Positions 7,727 to 17,004 of a DNA stretch of 64,000 bases are shown one piece after another; the stretch's first letter is position 1; the number at the start of each line of letters is the position of its first letter. A program made the translations under genes and the position numbers. The stretch is from Alphaproteobacteria bacterium. Lineage in GTDB: Bacteria; Pseudomonadota; Alphaproteobacteria; CACIAM-22H2. The stretch lies in contig WGNX01000012.1 of the NCBI GenBank assembly GCA_016124335.1, positions 1-64,000 on the forward strand. Direction: 5' to 3'. The notes beneath the pieces are model-generated. The model did no database searches and had not been told where the DNA came from. It was given only the letters and a program-made list of their open reading frames with translations.

Positions 7727-8854
7727 TCAGAGCGACTCTTCGAGCAGGTGCAGGACGGAATCCGCGTCGAGCTTGCGCGGGTTGGTCGCGGCCGTGTGGT
7801 CGGCCAGCGCCTGCGGCACGATGGAAGCGAAGCGCTCGCGCCCGATGCCCATCGCCTTCAGCCCCGGGGGCAGGCCCAGCCGCGCGTTGAGATCGGCGAC
7901 GAAACGGTCGAGCTTCGCGTGTTCGGCAAGGCCCAGCGCGTGGCGCAGCCGCGCATATTTCTCGCCGCAGCACGATTCGTTGAAGCGCAGCACGGCCGGC
8001 ATCACGACCGCGTTGAGCGTGCCGTGATGCGGGTTCACGTCCTTGAGGCCGCCCAGCGGATGCGAAAGCGCGTGGACCGCACCGAGCCCCTTCTGGAAGG
8101 CCATCGCGCCCTGCATGGCGCCCGACATCATGTGCCAGCGCGCGTCGCGATCGCGCCCGTCCTTCGTGGCGCGTTCGATATGGGCGACGATGCGCACCGC
8201 CCCGTCGAGCGCGATGGCGTCGGCCGGCGGGTTCTGTGCGGGCGCGATGAACGTCTCGATGCAATGGGCAAGCGCGTCCATGCCGGTCGCCGCGGTCAGC
8301 AGCGGCGGCAGGCCCAACGTCATTTCCGGATCGCACACCGCCACGCGCGGGATCAGGTGCGGCGACAGCACGCCCAGCTTGCGCCCGTCGTCGAACACCA
8401 GCACCGCCCCGCGCCCGACTTCCGATCCCGTGCCCGCCGTCGTGGGGATCGCCACGACCGGGGCGATATGCGCGCCGATCCTTGGCGCGCCGCCTTCGAT
8501 GGCCGCATAGCGGGCGAGCGGGCCTTCATGCGTGGCGCCCAACGCCACGATCTTGGCGAGGTCCATCGACGAGCCGCCGCCAAGCCCGATGCAGCCATCC
8601 GCCTTCGAATGGCGGTAGACATGGATCGCGGCCAATGCCGCCTTCTCGGTCGGGTTCGCCGGTGTTTCGTCGAACACGTCGGCGGCCTCCACCCCCATCT
8701 TCAGCTGCACGTGCGCCAGCAGGCCCGCGGCGGCCACGCCCTTGTCGGTCACGATCAGCGGCCGCCTGATGCCCAGCGCGGCAAGCTCGGCGACCAGCGT
8801 GTCGAGCGCGCCGTAGCCGAACTGGATGCGGGTCAGATACTGGATCAGCGCCAT
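7727..8854 (-). CDS. Iron-containing alcohol dehydrogenase
   Basis: A 375-residue group III alcohol dehydrogenase. The NAD(P)-binding GLGGGSSMDLAK motif is near residue 95, and the metal-binding set appears as GMDALAHCIE (Asp and His, near 192-198), HALSHPLGG (near 262) and DVNPHHGTLNA (near 275). The reaction is NAD(P)-linked oxidation of an alcohol or reduction of an aldehyde; the physiological substrate is not deducible. It is the last gene of a tightly packed minus-strand cluster, starting three bases after the rsmD stop. Confidence 0.9.
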   Translation of the reverse strand: MALIQYLTRIQFGYGALDTLVAELAALGIRRPLIVTDKGVAAAGLLAHVQLKMGVEAADVFDETPANPTEKAALAAIHVYRHSKADGCIGLGGGSSMDLAKIVALGATHEGPLARYAAIEGGAPRIGAHIAPVVAIPTTAGTGSEVGRGAVLVFDDGRKLGVLSPHLIPRVAVCDPEMTLGLPPLLTAATGMDALAHCIETFIAPAQNPPADAIALDGAVRIVAHIERATKDGRDRDARWHMMSGAMQGAMAFQKGLGAVHALSHPLGGLKDVNPHHGTLNAVVMPAVLRFNESCCGEKYARLRHALGLAEHAKLDRFVADLNARLGLPPGLKAMGIGRERFASIVPQALADHTAATNPRKLDADSVLHLLEESL

Positions 8855-8857
8855 CGT

Positions 8858-9460
8858 TCAGGCTCCGTGGGAAAGAAAAACGAAACGCGTCTTGCTGTAG
8901 ACGCGCTGGTCCATCGACGCGAAACCGGCGGGGGCGACGAAGGGTTCGTCCTCGGCCAGTTCGACAATGCACACGGCATCCCTGGCAAGCCAGCCCTTCG
9001 CCGAAAGCCCGGCGAGGACGGACGGCGCCATGTCGGTGCGATAGGGCGGATCGAGGAAGACGAGCGTGGCCGGCGCCCATGGCTCGGGCGGCGGGGCGGG
9101 CAGCTTTGCGGCATCCGCCATGACGAGGCGCGTGGCGGCCCCTGCCCCGGTCGCCTTGACGTTGGCCTCGATCGCGCGGCGTGCCTCGCCTGCACGTTCG
9201 ACGAAGATGCAGCTCGCCGCACCGCGCGACAGCGCTTCGAGGCCCAGCGCGCCGGTGCCCGCGAACATGTCGAGCACGCGCGCGCCCTGAAGGCAGGATA
9301 CGCCGCCCGGTGCGAACTTGCCGTGGCCGAGGATGTCGAACAGCGCCTTGCGCTGGCGCTCGCCCGTCGGGCGGATCGCATCGCCCTCGGGCACGGCGAG
9401 CTTGCGGCCGCGCCATTGTCCCGCGACGATCCGGATGTTGCCGGGCGGGGCCCCGCGCAT
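8858..9460 (-). CDS. rsmD: 16S rRNA (guanine(966)-N(2))-methyltransferase
   Basis: A 200-residue SAM-dependent methyltransferase modifying G966 in the 30S P-site region. It has IRPTGERQRKALFDIL (the RPT signature, residues about 29-44), the SAM loop VLDMFAGTGALGLEA and the catalytic DPPY motif near residue 137. The start at 9460 leaves one base to the MaoC stop, so translation is probably coupled. Length is typical. Confidence 0.93.
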   Translation of the reverse strand: MRGAPPGNIRIVAGQWRGRKLAVPEGDAIRPTGERQRKALFDILGHGKFAPGGVSCLQGARVLDMFAGTGALGLEALSRGAASCIFVERAGEARRAIEANVKATGAGAATRLVMADAAKLPAPPPEPWAPATLVFLDPPYRTDMAPSVLAGLSAKGWLARDAVCIVELAEDEPFVAPAGFASMDQRVYSKTRFVFLSHGA

Positions 9461-9461
9461 T

Positions 9462-9908
9462 TCAGCCCGGACGCCGCGGCACGACGAGGTCGGCGACGAG
9501 CGTCTGCACCACCTCGCCCGAATCCTCGTGGGTCGTGCATTTCATCTTCAGCATCCCGCGCTCGGGCCGCGAGCGCGAGGGGCGGATTTCCAGGATCTCG
9601 ATGGCGACGCTGAGCGTGGTACCGGGCCTGAGCGGCTTGGGCCATGCGATCGTGCCGCCCGCCCCGATGACGCCGCCGGCCAGCGGCAGCGTCTCGACGA
9701 TCAGGCGCATGGTCATCGCCGCGGTGTGCCAGCCGCTGGCGGCAAGCCCGTCGAAGAAGGTGTCCTTCGCCGCTTCCTCGTCGAGATGGAAGACCTGCGG
9801 ATCGAACTTCGCGGCGAATTCCTTGATTGCCGCCGGCTCCACACGCAGCGCGCCGCCCCTGATGATCTCGCCGACGGCGAAATCCTCGAGATAGCGCCGG
9901 GCGCTCAT
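9462..9908 (-). CDS. MaoC-family (R)-hydratase/dehydratase
   Basis: A 148-residue single hot-dog domain. The catalytic dyad region appears as KFDPQVFHLDEEAAKDTFFDGLAASGWH (Asp-x4-His), the MaoC signature of enzymes hydrating 2-enoyl thioesters or beta-methylmalyl-type acids. The ATG overlaps the stop of the pseudouridine synthase gene by four bases (ATGA); a longer upstream frame is rejected because it runs inside that gene. The substrate is unknown. Confidence 0.85.
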   Translation of the reverse strand: MSARRYLEDFAVGEIIRGGALRVEPAAIKEFAAKFDPQVFHLDEEAAKDTFFDGLAASGWHTAAMTMRLIVETLPLAGGVIGAGGTIAWPKPLRPGTTLSVAIEILEIRPSRSRPERGMLKMKCTTHEDSGEVVQTLVADLVVPRRPG

Positions 9909-10687
9909 GCGGCGGGCCTGCCCTTCTTGTGCGCCGGGCCGGCGAGCGTGCCCAGCGTCTTGCGCAGTTCGCCGGGGCCCACCTCCTCGATGGCGCCGCG
10001 CGGCAGCCGGTCGAGCGCGAAGGCGCCGTATTCGGTGCGGATCAGGCGGTTCACCTGCAGGCCGAGCTTTTCGCAGATACGCCGCACCTCGCGGTTCTTG
10101 CCCTCGGTCAGCGCGAAGGAAAGCCACGCGTTGCGCCCTTCGGGCGTGCCTTCCAGCCGCGCCTCGATCGCGCCGTACTGCACGCCGTCGATGGCAATGC
10201 CGTTCTTGAGCCGCGCAAGGCGCTCGGAATCGGGCGTGCCGAAAACGCGCACGCGATAGCGCCGCACGAGCCCCGTGGCCGGAAGCTCGAGATGCCGCTT
10301 GATGCCGCCATCGTTGGTGAGCAGCAGCAGCCCTTCGGAAAGATAGTCGAGCCGGCCGACCGGCATCAGGCGCGGCAGGCTCGCCGGCATGCCGTCATAG
10401 ATCGTGCGGCGGCCTTGCGGGTCTTTCGTGGCGACGAGCACTTCGCGCGGCTTGTGGAAGCGGAACAGCCGCGGGCGCTCGGTTGCCGGAAGCTTCTTGC
10501 CGTCGACCACGATCTCGTCGCCCGGCACGACGTTATGCGCCGCGCGCGCAAGCGTCTTGCCGTTGACCGTCACCCGGCCCTGCTCGATCAGCGCTTCGGC
10601 CTCGCGGCGCGAACACAGGCCCGCCCGCGCGATGACCTTGGCGACGCGCTCGCCGCCGCGGTGATCGCTCCCGCTATCACCGCTCAC
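9905..10687 (-). CDS. RluB/RsuA-family rRNA pseudouridine synthase
   Basis: A 260-residue enzyme with an N-terminal S4 RNA-binding domain (residues about 10-60, ARAGLCSRREAEALIEQGRV) and a RsuA-type catalytic domain with the nucleophilic Asp in GRLDYLSEGLLLLTNDG. It ends with a basic tail. Family members make pseudouridine 2605 in 23S or 516 in 16S rRNA; by length and tail RluB is more likely. The GTG start overlaps the preceding stop (GTGA). A much longer open frame continues upstream but lies within the amidotransferase gene. Confidence 0.85.
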   Translation of the reverse strand: MSGDSGSDHRGGERVAKVIARAGLCSRREAEALIEQGRVTVNGKTLARAAHNVVPGDEIVVDGKKLPATERPRLFRFHKPREVLVATKDPQGRRTIYDGMPASLPRLMPVGRLDYLSEGLLLLTNDGGIKRHLELPATGLVRRYRVRVFGTPDSERLARLKNGIAIDGVQYGAIEARLEGTPEGRNAWLSFALTEGKNREVRRICEKLGLQVNRLIRTEYGAFALDRLPRGAIEEVGPGELRKTLGTLAGPAHKKGRPAA

Positions 10688-11397
10688 GCGGCGCTCGCCT
10701 TGATGAAGGCGCGGAAGATCCGGTCGTCGCCGGGATCGATGGAATATTCGGGGTGCCACTCCACGCCCAGGCAGAATCGCCGGGCCGTATGCTCGATCCC
10801 CTCGATCACGCCGTCGGGCGCCTTGGCGTTGACCACCACGCCGGGGCCCACGTCCTTGACGGCCTGATGATGCGCCGAATTGACCGACATGCGCGACGTG
10901 CGCACCGTGCGGTGAAGCAGCGTGCCCTGCACGATCTCGATGTCGTGACCGGGTTCGGTGCGCGGGTTTGGCTGCTCGTGCGCCAGCCCGTCGGGGAACA
11001 CGTCGGGCACGTGCTGGTGCAGCGTGCCGCCCAGCACGACGTTCAGGAGCTGTTCGCCGCCGCAGATCCCCAGAAGCGGCATGTCGCGCGCGATGGCACC
11101 CTTGACCATCGCGAACTCGAAGGCCGTGCGCCGGTCCTTGGTCTTGACGGTGGCATGCTTGGTCGCGTCGCCGAACAGGGCCGGGTCCACGTCGAAGGCG
11201 CCGCCGGTCACCAGAAGGCCATCGAGCCCGTCGAGATAGGCGGCCGCGAGGTCGGGTTCGTGGGGAAGCGGCAGCGGCAGCCCGCCTGCCGCGGCGACCG
11301 CACCACAATAGTTCTGGCGCAGCGCATACCACGGCATCTTGGACCAGCCGCCGGCGGGTTCGGAGTCGAGCGTGATGCCGATGCGGGGGCGAGACAT
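10684..11397 (-). CDS. Class I glutamine amidotransferase-like hydrolase (peptidase C26, PuuD type)
   Basis: A 237-residue gamma-glutamyl-gamma-aminobutyrate hydrolase-like protein. The nucleophile elbow GICGGEQLLNV supplies the Cys (near residue 119), and the His-Glu pair is in LGVEWHPEY near the C-terminus. Relatives release glutamate from gamma-glutamyl amides, for example in putrescine breakdown; no other putrescine gene is nearby, so the substrate stays open. It is the first gene of the minus-strand cluster down to Fe-ADH, with a 47-base divergent gap to tadA. Confidence 0.88.
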   Translation of the reverse strand: MSRPRIGITLDSEPAGGWSKMPWYALRQNYCGAVAAAGGLPLPLPHEPDLAAAYLDGLDGLLVTGGAFDVDPALFGDATKHATVKTKDRRTAFEFAMVKGAIARDMPLLGICGGEQLLNVVLGGTLHQHVPDVFPDGLAHEQPNPRTEPGHDIEIVQGTLLHRTVRTSRMSVNSAHHQAVKDVGPGVVVNAKAPDGVIEGIEHTARRFCLGVEWHPEYSIDPGDDRIFRAFIKASAA

Positions 11398-11444
11398 GGG
11401 CTTCCTCTTATCACGGCGGCGATTCCGGCGTAAACGCTTGGCCC

Positions 11445-11894
11445 ATGACCGCGAATTTCATGGACAGGGCGCTCGCCGAGGCCCGCGCCGCCGCCGACGC
11501 CGGCGAGGTGCCGGTGGGCGCCGTCCTGGTCGACGGGACGACGGGCGAGATCGTGGCGGCCGCGCACAACCGCGTGGAGCGCGATCGCGACCCGACCGCG
11601 CACGCCGAAATGCTGGCGATCCGCGAGGCGGCCAAGAAGCGCGGCGAGAAGCGGCTCGAAGGGCTCGACCTCTACGTCACGCTCGAACCCTGCCCGATGT
11701 GCGCGCAGGCCATCGCGTTTGCAAGGCTGCGGCGGCTTTATTGGGCCGCTTCCGATCCCAAGGCCGGCGGCGTGGAAAACGGCCCGCGCATCTTTGCCCA
11801 ACCGGGCTGCAACCACCGGCCGGAACTCTATGGCGGCATCGCCGAAGCCGAAGCCGCGACGCTGCTGCGCGATTTCTTCAAGGCGCGGCGCTAG
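11445..11894 (+). CDS. tadA: tRNA-specific adenosine deaminase (A34 of tRNA-Arg)
   Basis: A 149-residue zinc deaminase converting wobble A34 to inosine in tRNA-Arg(ACG). The catalytic set is complete: HAE at residues 53-55 and PCPMC at 82-86, so one His and two Cys bind zinc and Glu55 is the proton shuttle. Length is normal. The gene converges on the metallo-hydrolase gene, and the two stops share the palindrome CTAG, so the reading frames overlap by three to four bases. Confidence 0.93.
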   Translation: MTANFMDRALAEARAAADAGEVPVGAVLVDGTTGEIVAAAHNRVERDRDPTAHAEMLAIREAAKKRGEKRLEGLDLYVTLEPCPMCAQAIAFARLRRLYWAASDPKAGGVENGPRIFAQPGCNHRPELYGGIAEAEAATLLRDFFKARR

Positions 11895-12919
11895 GCCGCA
11901 AAGCGCCACACGCCGTCGACGTTGCGGCGGAACAGCTCGCCCCGGCTTTCGAGCAGATGCAGGTGGGCGAGCGCCTCGCCGGTCGCAAGCCCCACATTGT
12001 GCGGGCCGATTTCGCGCCGGAACAGGAGCTTGAAGCAGTCGGCGGCTGAAAGCCCTTCAGCCCGCTCGCCCGCCGCCTGCCTGAGGATCGCCAGCCGTTC
12101 CTCGTGATGTTCGCGGATCGCCGCGATGCGCGCGTGCACGCCGCGATAGGGAAAACCGTGCGCAGGCAGGATCAGCGTATCGGCCGGCAGATGCGCGAAG
12201 CCGTCGAGGCAGGCGAGATAGTCGGCCAGCGGGTTGGCCATCGGCTCGGCCGGCCACACGCCGATATTGGGCGTGATGCGCGGCAGCAGGATGTCGCCGC
12301 CGATCACGAGCTTGCGCGCGGGCGAATGCAGGCAGGCATGTTCCGGGCAGTGACCGCGGCCCACGATGATGCGCCATTCGTCGGTGCCTGCGCGCAACGG
12401 CGTATCGGCATGGATGCGGCGATAATGCGCGGGCAGATCGGGCACGCCGCGACGGTAGAGGTTCTCGGGCGTGGCGAACGCGCCGATCCCGTCCGGCCCG
12501 ATGCCGTTGGCGCGGTAGAACGCGACCTTGTGCGCGACATCGGCGGCCGAGCCCTGCGCGTGGATGGCGCGCGCGGTGTAGTATTCGCCAAGCGTCGTCC
12601 ACAGCTCCACGCCGAAGCGCTCGCACAGCCAGTGCGCCAGCCCCATGTGGTCGGGATGGAAATGCGTGCACACCACGCGGCTGACCGTTTCCTCGCCCAA
12701 CCCCGCCAGCCAGTGCGCCTTGGTGTCCTCGCGCGCAAGCCCGGTATCGACGATCGCGATTCCCGCCTCGCCGTCGTCGACCAGCCACACGTTGATATGG
12801 TCGGGCGGGAACGGCAGCGGCATCGACAGCCAGCGCACGCCCGGCTGGATCTCGCGCCACGTGCCCGGCGGCGGAAGATCGTCGTATGCGTAGGCCGGGG
12901 CGGATCCGGGCGCGCTCAT
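11891..12919 (-). CDS. Metallo-beta-lactamase-fold hydrolase
   Basis: A 342-residue MBL-fold protein. The metal motif THFHPDHMGLAHW is near residue 93, followed by RGHCPEHACL (third His region) and LVIGGDILLPR (bridging Asp). A C-terminal winged-helix-like extension (about residues 260-342) resembles the LACTB2-type tail. Such enzymes hydrolyse thioesters, lactones or RNA; which applies here is unknown. The ATG overlaps the purD stop by four bases (ATGA), so the pair is likely cotranscribed. Confidence 0.85.
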   Translation of the reverse strand: MSAPGSAPAYAYDDLPPPGTWREIQPGVRWLSMPLPFPPDHINVWLVDDGEAGIAIVDTGLAREDTKAHWLAGLGEETVSRVVCTHFHPDHMGLAHWLCERFGVELWTTLGEYYTARAIHAQGSAADVAHKVAFYRANGIGPDGIGAFATPENLYRRGVPDLPAHYRRIHADTPLRAGTDEWRIIVGRGHCPEHACLHSPARKLVIGGDILLPRITPNIGVWPAEPMANPLADYLACLDGFAHLPADTLILPAHGFPYRGVHARIAAIREHHEERLAILRQAAGERAEGLSAADCFKLLFRREIGPHNVGLATGEALAHLHLLESRGELFRRNVDGVWRFAA

Positions 12920-14190
12920 TTCCGGCCGACGACCTGCCAGCCGATGTCGGAACGGCAGAAGCCGCCCGGCCAGTCGACCTTCGCGATCCCCGCATAGGCC
13001 GCATCGCGCGCGGCGGCCGCATCCTTGCCGCGGCCCACGATGCCCAGCACGCGCCCGCCATTGGCAAGGATGCGTGCGCCGTCGGCCTTCGTGGCGGCAT
13101 GGAAGACGAGCACGCCCGGCACCTTCGCCGCCGCATCGAGGCCGCGGATCTCGGTGCCCTTTTTCGGCTCGCCCGGATAACCTTCCGCCGCCATGACCAC
13201 GCACATCGTCGTGTCGGAGGACCAGCGCAGGTCGAAGCGGTCGAGCGTGCCGTCGGCCGACGCGATGAGGGCGGGCAGCAGGTCGGATTTGAGGCGCGGC
13301 AGGATCGTCTGGCACTCCGGGTCGCCGAAGCGCACGTTGAATTCGACAAGCTGCGGCCCCTTCGGGCCGATCATCAGGCCCACGAACAGCACGCCCTTGA
13401 ACGGCGCGCCCTCGGCCGCCATGCCAGCCAGCGTCGGGCGCACGATTTCGTCCATCACGCGCTTTTCCACGCCCGCATCGAACAGGGGTGCGGGCGAATA
13501 GGCGCCCATGCCGCCGGTGTTGGGGCCGGTGTCGCCGTCGCCCACGCGCTTGTGGTCCTGCGCGTTGCCCAACGGCAGCGCGTTCTTCCCGTCGCACAGC
13601 ACGAAAAAGCTCGCTTCGACGCCTTCGAGGAATTCCTCGATGACGAGTTCGGCACCCGAGCGGCCGAAGCGCCCGGCGAGCATGGCATCATCGATCGCGT
13701 CGATGGCGTCCTCGACGCCGGTTGCGACGGTCACGCCCTTGCCGGCGGCAAGCCCGTCGGTCTTGACGACGATGGGCGCGCCCTTTTCCTCGACATAGGC
13801 AACCGCCTTGTCGCGGTCGGTGAAGCGCGCATAGGCCGCCGTGGGGATCTTGTGCCGGGCGCAGAAATCCTTGAGGAAGCCCTTGGAACCTTCCAGACGT
13901 GCGGCCGCCGCGTTGGGCCCGAACGACTTGACGCCGGCAGCGGCAAGCCGGTCGACGATGCCGGCGGCCAGCGGGTCTTCCGGGCCGATCACCGCGAAAT
14001 CGATCTTCTCGCGCGTGGCCAGGGCCACGATCGCGTCGAGATCCATCGCGGCGACCGGCACGCATTCGGCGACCGAAGCGATGCCGGCATTGCCCGGCGC
14101 GCAGAAAAGCTTGGTGCAGAGGGGGGAAGCGGAAATGGCCCAGCACAGCGCATGTTCGCGTGCCCCCGAACCGACCACGAGAATGCGCAT
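12916..14190 (-). CDS. purD: Phosphoribosylamine-glycine ligase
   Basis: A 424-residue ATP-grasp ligase joining phosphoribosylamine and glycine in de novo purine synthesis. It begins MRILVVGSGAREHALCWA, the family hallmark, and contains GPEDPLAAGIVDRL, FLEGVEASFFVLCDG, GDTGPNTGGMGAYSP and FNVRFGDPECQ. The start at 14190 is used rather than an ATG 24 bases upstream because the protein begins at the conserved RILVVGSG. A 60-base divergent gap separates it from xseA. Confidence 0.95.
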   Translation of the reverse strand: MRILVVGSGAREHALCWAISASPLCTKLFCAPGNAGIASVAECVPVAAMDLDAIVALATREKIDFAVIGPEDPLAAGIVDRLAAAGVKSFGPNAAAARLEGSKGFLKDFCARHKIPTAAYARFTDRDKAVAYVEEKGAPIVVKTDGLAAGKGVTVATGVEDAIDAIDDAMLAGRFGRSGAELVIEEFLEGVEASFFVLCDGKNALPLGNAQDHKRVGDGDTGPNTGGMGAYSPAPLFDAGVEKRVMDEIVRPTLAGMAAEGAPFKGVLFVGLMIGPKGPQLVEFNVRFGDPECQTILPRLKSDLLPALIASADGTLDRFDLRWSSDTTMCVVMAAEGYPGEPKKGTEIRGLDAAAKVPGVLVFHAATKADGARILANGGRVLGIVGRGKDAAAARDAAYAGIAKVDWPGGFCRSDIGWQVVGRK

Positions 14191-14250
14191 GCGACTCCGC
14201 TCCCGGCTATCCAAACCGACCGGCTTGTATCATAAAGTCGGTCGGACGCC

Positions 14251-15738
14251 ATGACCGAGCCACGCGGCAACCTGCCCGAATATTCCGTCTCCGAACTGTC
14301 CCAGGCCGTCAAGCGGACGGTCGAGGACAATTTCGAGATCGTGCGCGTGCGCGGCGAAATATCGGGCTTCAAGCGGCACACCTCGGGCCATCTCTATTTC
14401 TCGCTGAAGGACGCCGATGCCGCCATCGACGGCGTGTGCTGGCGCGGTGCGGCGGGCAAGCTCGGCATCAAGCCCGAAGACGGCATGGAAGTCGTCGCGA
14501 CCGGGCGGCTGACGACCTATCCCGGCCGCTCGAAATACCAGATCGTCGTCGAGCGCATGGAGCTTGCCGGCCAGGGCGCGCTGCTGAAGCTGATCGAGGA
14601 CCGCAAGAAGCGGCTTGCCGCCGAAGGCCTGTTCGACGCTTCGCGCAAACGCAAGCTCCCCTACCTGCCCGATACGATCGGCGTCGTCACGTCGGCGACC
14701 GGGGCGGTCATCCGCGACATCCTGCACCGCCTCGCCGACCGCTTCCCGCGCCGCGTGCTCGTGTGGGCGGTCGCCGTACAAGGCGAAGGGGCAGCCGAAC
14801 AGGTCGCCGCCGCCATCCGCGGATTCAACGCGCTTGTTCCCGGCGGTGCCGTCCCGCGCCCGGACGTGCTGATCGTCGCGCGCGGCGGCGGCAGCCTTGA
14901 AGACCTGATGGCCTTCAACGATGAAATCGTCGTGCGTGCCGCGGCCGAAAGCGAGATCCCGCTCGTTTCCGCCGTCGGCCACGAGACGGACACGACGCTG
15001 ATCGATTTCGCGGCGGACGTGCGCGCCCCCACGCCAACGGCCGCCGCCGAGATGGTCGTGCCCGTGCGCCAGGAACTGGCCGCGCGCATCGCGCGTGCGG
15101 GCGCCACACTGGAGGCAAGCCTTGCCCGCACGCTCGACGAGCGGCGCACGCGCATTGCCGCCGCCGCGCGTGCACTCGGCGACCCGAAGCGGATGGTCGA
15201 GGAACGCGCGCAGCGCCTCGACGAACGCGGCGAGCGCCTCAAGCTTGCGATCCTCGCCGCCCTCGACGCGCGCAAACGCCGCACGATCGAACTGGGTGCG
15301 CGCCTGCCCGATCCGAAAACGCAGCTTGAGCGCGCGCGCGGCCAGTTGCTGCGCCTGTCGGCGGCCCTTGCGTCCAACGCGGGCGCGCGGCGCACGGCCC
15401 TCGCGCGCGAGGCAAAACATCTCGACGACCTGCTGACGCGCGCGAAATCGGCTGGCATCCGCGTCATGGAAACGCGCGGCCAGCGCATCGCGGCCCTCGG
15501 CGAACTGCTCGAAAGCTATTCGCACAAGAAGGTGCTGGAGCGCGGCTTCGCGATGGTCGTCGATGCCGACGGCAGGCCCGTGCAGAAGGCCGGCGAAGCC
15601 GAGCCCGGCGCGCACGTGACGCTTACCTTCGCCGACGGAACGGCCGGCGCCACCATCGACGGCGAAGCGGCGGCAAAGCCCGAGAAGAAGGCGAAGGCGG
15701 CCAAGGCCGCGCCTGCCGGTCAGGGTTCGCTGCTGTGA
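14251..15738 (+). CDS. xseA: Exodeoxyribonuclease VII large subunit
   Basis: A 495-residue subunit of ExoVII, which degrades single-stranded DNA with the small subunit XseB (not in this window). Residues about 1-105 are the OB-fold (YSVSELSQAVKRTVEDNFE). The catalytic domain has VVTSATGAVIRDILHRL, VARGGGSLEDLMAFNDE and SAVGHETDTTLIDFAADVRA, then a long coiled coil with many Arg residues. The end overlaps the GTG start of the peptidase gene (GTGA). A Lys/Ala-rich tail ends the protein. Confidence 0.94.
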   Translation: MTEPRGNLPEYSVSELSQAVKRTVEDNFEIVRVRGEISGFKRHTSGHLYFSLKDADAAIDGVCWRGAAGKLGIKPEDGMEVVATGRLTTYPGRSKYQIVVERMELAGQGALLKLIEDRKKRLAAEGLFDASRKRKLPYLPDTIGVVTSATGAVIRDILHRLADRFPRRVLVWAVAVQGEGAAEQVAAAIRGFNALVPGGAVPRPDVLIVARGGGSLEDLMAFNDEIVVRAAAESEIPLVSAVGHETDTTLIDFAADVRAPTPTAAAEMVVPVRQELAARIARAGATLEASLARTLDERRTRIAAAARALGDPKRMVEERAQRLDERGERLKLAILAALDARKRRTIELGARLPDPKTQLERARGQLLRLSAALASNAGARRTALAREAKHLDDLLTRAKSAGIRVMETRGQRIAALGELLESYSHKKVLERGFAMVVDADGRPVQKAGEAEPGAHVTLTFADGTAGATIDGEAAAKPEKKAKAAKAAPAGQGSLL

Positions 15739-16541
15739 AGCACCTTCTCTTCGCGTTCGTCCTGTTCGCGATGCCGGCCCACGCGCAGGAAATCCGCTTC
15801 GAGAACCGCATCGTGCAGGGCGCGCTGGTCGTGGGATCGACCGCACCCGGCAGCCGCGTGGCGCTCGACGGCCAGCCGGTGCGCGTGGCCGCCGACGGAA
15901 AGTTCGTCGTGGGCTTCGCGCGCGAGGCAAAGGCGGCCAGGCTCGACGTGACCGCACCCGACGGCCGCACGAAGACGCTCGACCTGAAGGTCGAGCCGCG
16001 CAGGTTCGACATCCAGCGCATCGACGGCCTCCCCGAAGCGCAGGTGACGCCCGATCCGGCGGCGCTGGCGCGCATCGAGGCCGAAAACGTGAAGATCGTC
16101 GCCGCGCGCCATCGCGATACGGCCCTGCCGCTGTTCGAAAGCGGCTTCCGCTGGCCGGTGACGGGGCCCATCAGCGGCGTCTATGGCAGCCAGCGCATCC
16201 TCAACGGCAAGCCGCGTGCACCCCATCTGGGCGTCGACGTGGCGCGCCCCACCGGCACGCCCGTCGCGGCGGCGGCCGACGGGATCGTCTCGCTCGCCGA
16301 GAAAGACCTGTTTTTCACCGGCGGCACATTGATGATCGACCACGGGCACGGCGTCACGTCGGTCTACGCGCATCTCTCGCGTCTCGACGTTGCCGTGGGC
16401 ACGCGCGTGAACGCGGGCGAGATCGTGGGGGCGATCGGCGCCACCGGCCGCGTGACGGGGCCGCATCTGCACTGGGGCCTTACATGGTTCGACGTCAGGC
16501 TCGATCCGCAACTGCTCGTCCCGGCCATGCCGGTGGAATGA
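15735..16541 (+). CDS. M23-family zinc metallopeptidase (cell-wall endopeptidase), exported
   Basis: A 268-residue protein with a Sec signal peptide (cleavage near residue 17, AHA/QE), a beta-rich N-terminal region and a C-terminal LytM domain. Zinc ligands are visible in HLGVDVARPTGTP (His and Asp) and GPHLHWGL (HxH), with the catalytic His in VYAHLSRL. It should cut peptidoglycan stem peptides in the periplasm. Translation starts at GTG overlapping the xseA stop. The GNAT gene follows one base after its stop. Confidence 0.88.
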   Translation: MKHLLFAFVLFAMPAHAQEIRFENRIVQGALVVGSTAPGSRVALDGQPVRVAADGKFVVGFAREAKAARLDVTAPDGRTKTLDLKVEPRRFDIQRIDGLPEAQVTPDPAALARIEAENVKIVAARHRDTALPLFESGFRWPVTGPISGVYGSQRILNGKPRAPHLGVDVARPTGTPVAAAADGIVSLAEKDLFFTGGTLMIDHGHGVTSVYAHLSRLDVAVGTRVNAGEIVGAIGATGRVTGPHLHWGLTWFDVRLDPQLLVPAMPVE

Positions 16542-16542
16542 G

Positions 16543-17004
16543 ATGAGCGAGAAGCCCGCCTTCCGCCGCGCGCGCCCCGACGAGGGGCCGCTGCTGCGCG
16601 AGATCACGCGCGCCGCCTACGCCAAGTGGGTGCCGCTGATCGGCCGCGAACCGCTGCCGATGACCGCCGACCACGTTGCCGCCGTGCGCGACCACATCGT
16701 GGAGTTCGCGGAACTCGGCGGCCACGTGGTCGCGGCGCTGCATCTCGAAGCGCTCGACGGCCACATGCTGGTCGAGAACATCGCGGTGCGTCCGGAAATG
16801 CAGCGGCGCGGGCTGGGCGACGCGCTGCTCGCGCGCGGCGAGGAAATCGCGCGCGAGATGGGCTATGCGGTCGTGCGGCTCTATACGAACAGCCGCATGG
16901 GCGGGAACACCGAGTGGTACCTCGCGCGCGACTACGCGATCGAGCGCGAAGAAGCCTTCGGCAACGGCAACCGCGTGCATTTCGTCAAGAAGCTTGCCGG
17001 TTAA
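16543..17004 (+). CDS. GNAT-family N-acetyltransferase
   Basis: A 153-residue acetyltransferase. The acetyl-CoA binding loop is RPEMQRRGLGDALLARGEEI around residues 86-105, preceded by HMLVENIAV. The C-terminal part (LYTNSRMGGNTEWYLARD) fits the usual beta-5/alpha-4 region. The acceptor is unknown. It is the third gene of the xseA operon, and its stop overlaps the stop of the lipoprotein gene on the other strand. Confidence 0.85.
   Translation: MSEKPAFRRARPDEGPLLREITRAAYAKWVPLIGREPLPMTADHVAAVRDHIVEFAELGGHVVAALHLEALDGHMLVENIAVRPEMQRRGLGDALLARGEEIAREMGYAVVRLYTNSRMGGNTEWYLARDYAIEREEAFGNGNRVHFVKKLAG

Noticed and set aside
7748-9613. A 621-codon open frame on the plus strand
   Set aside because: It lies opposite the Fe-ADH and rsmD genes, is rich in Arg, His and Gly, and has no family motif; it is a high-GC shadow frame.
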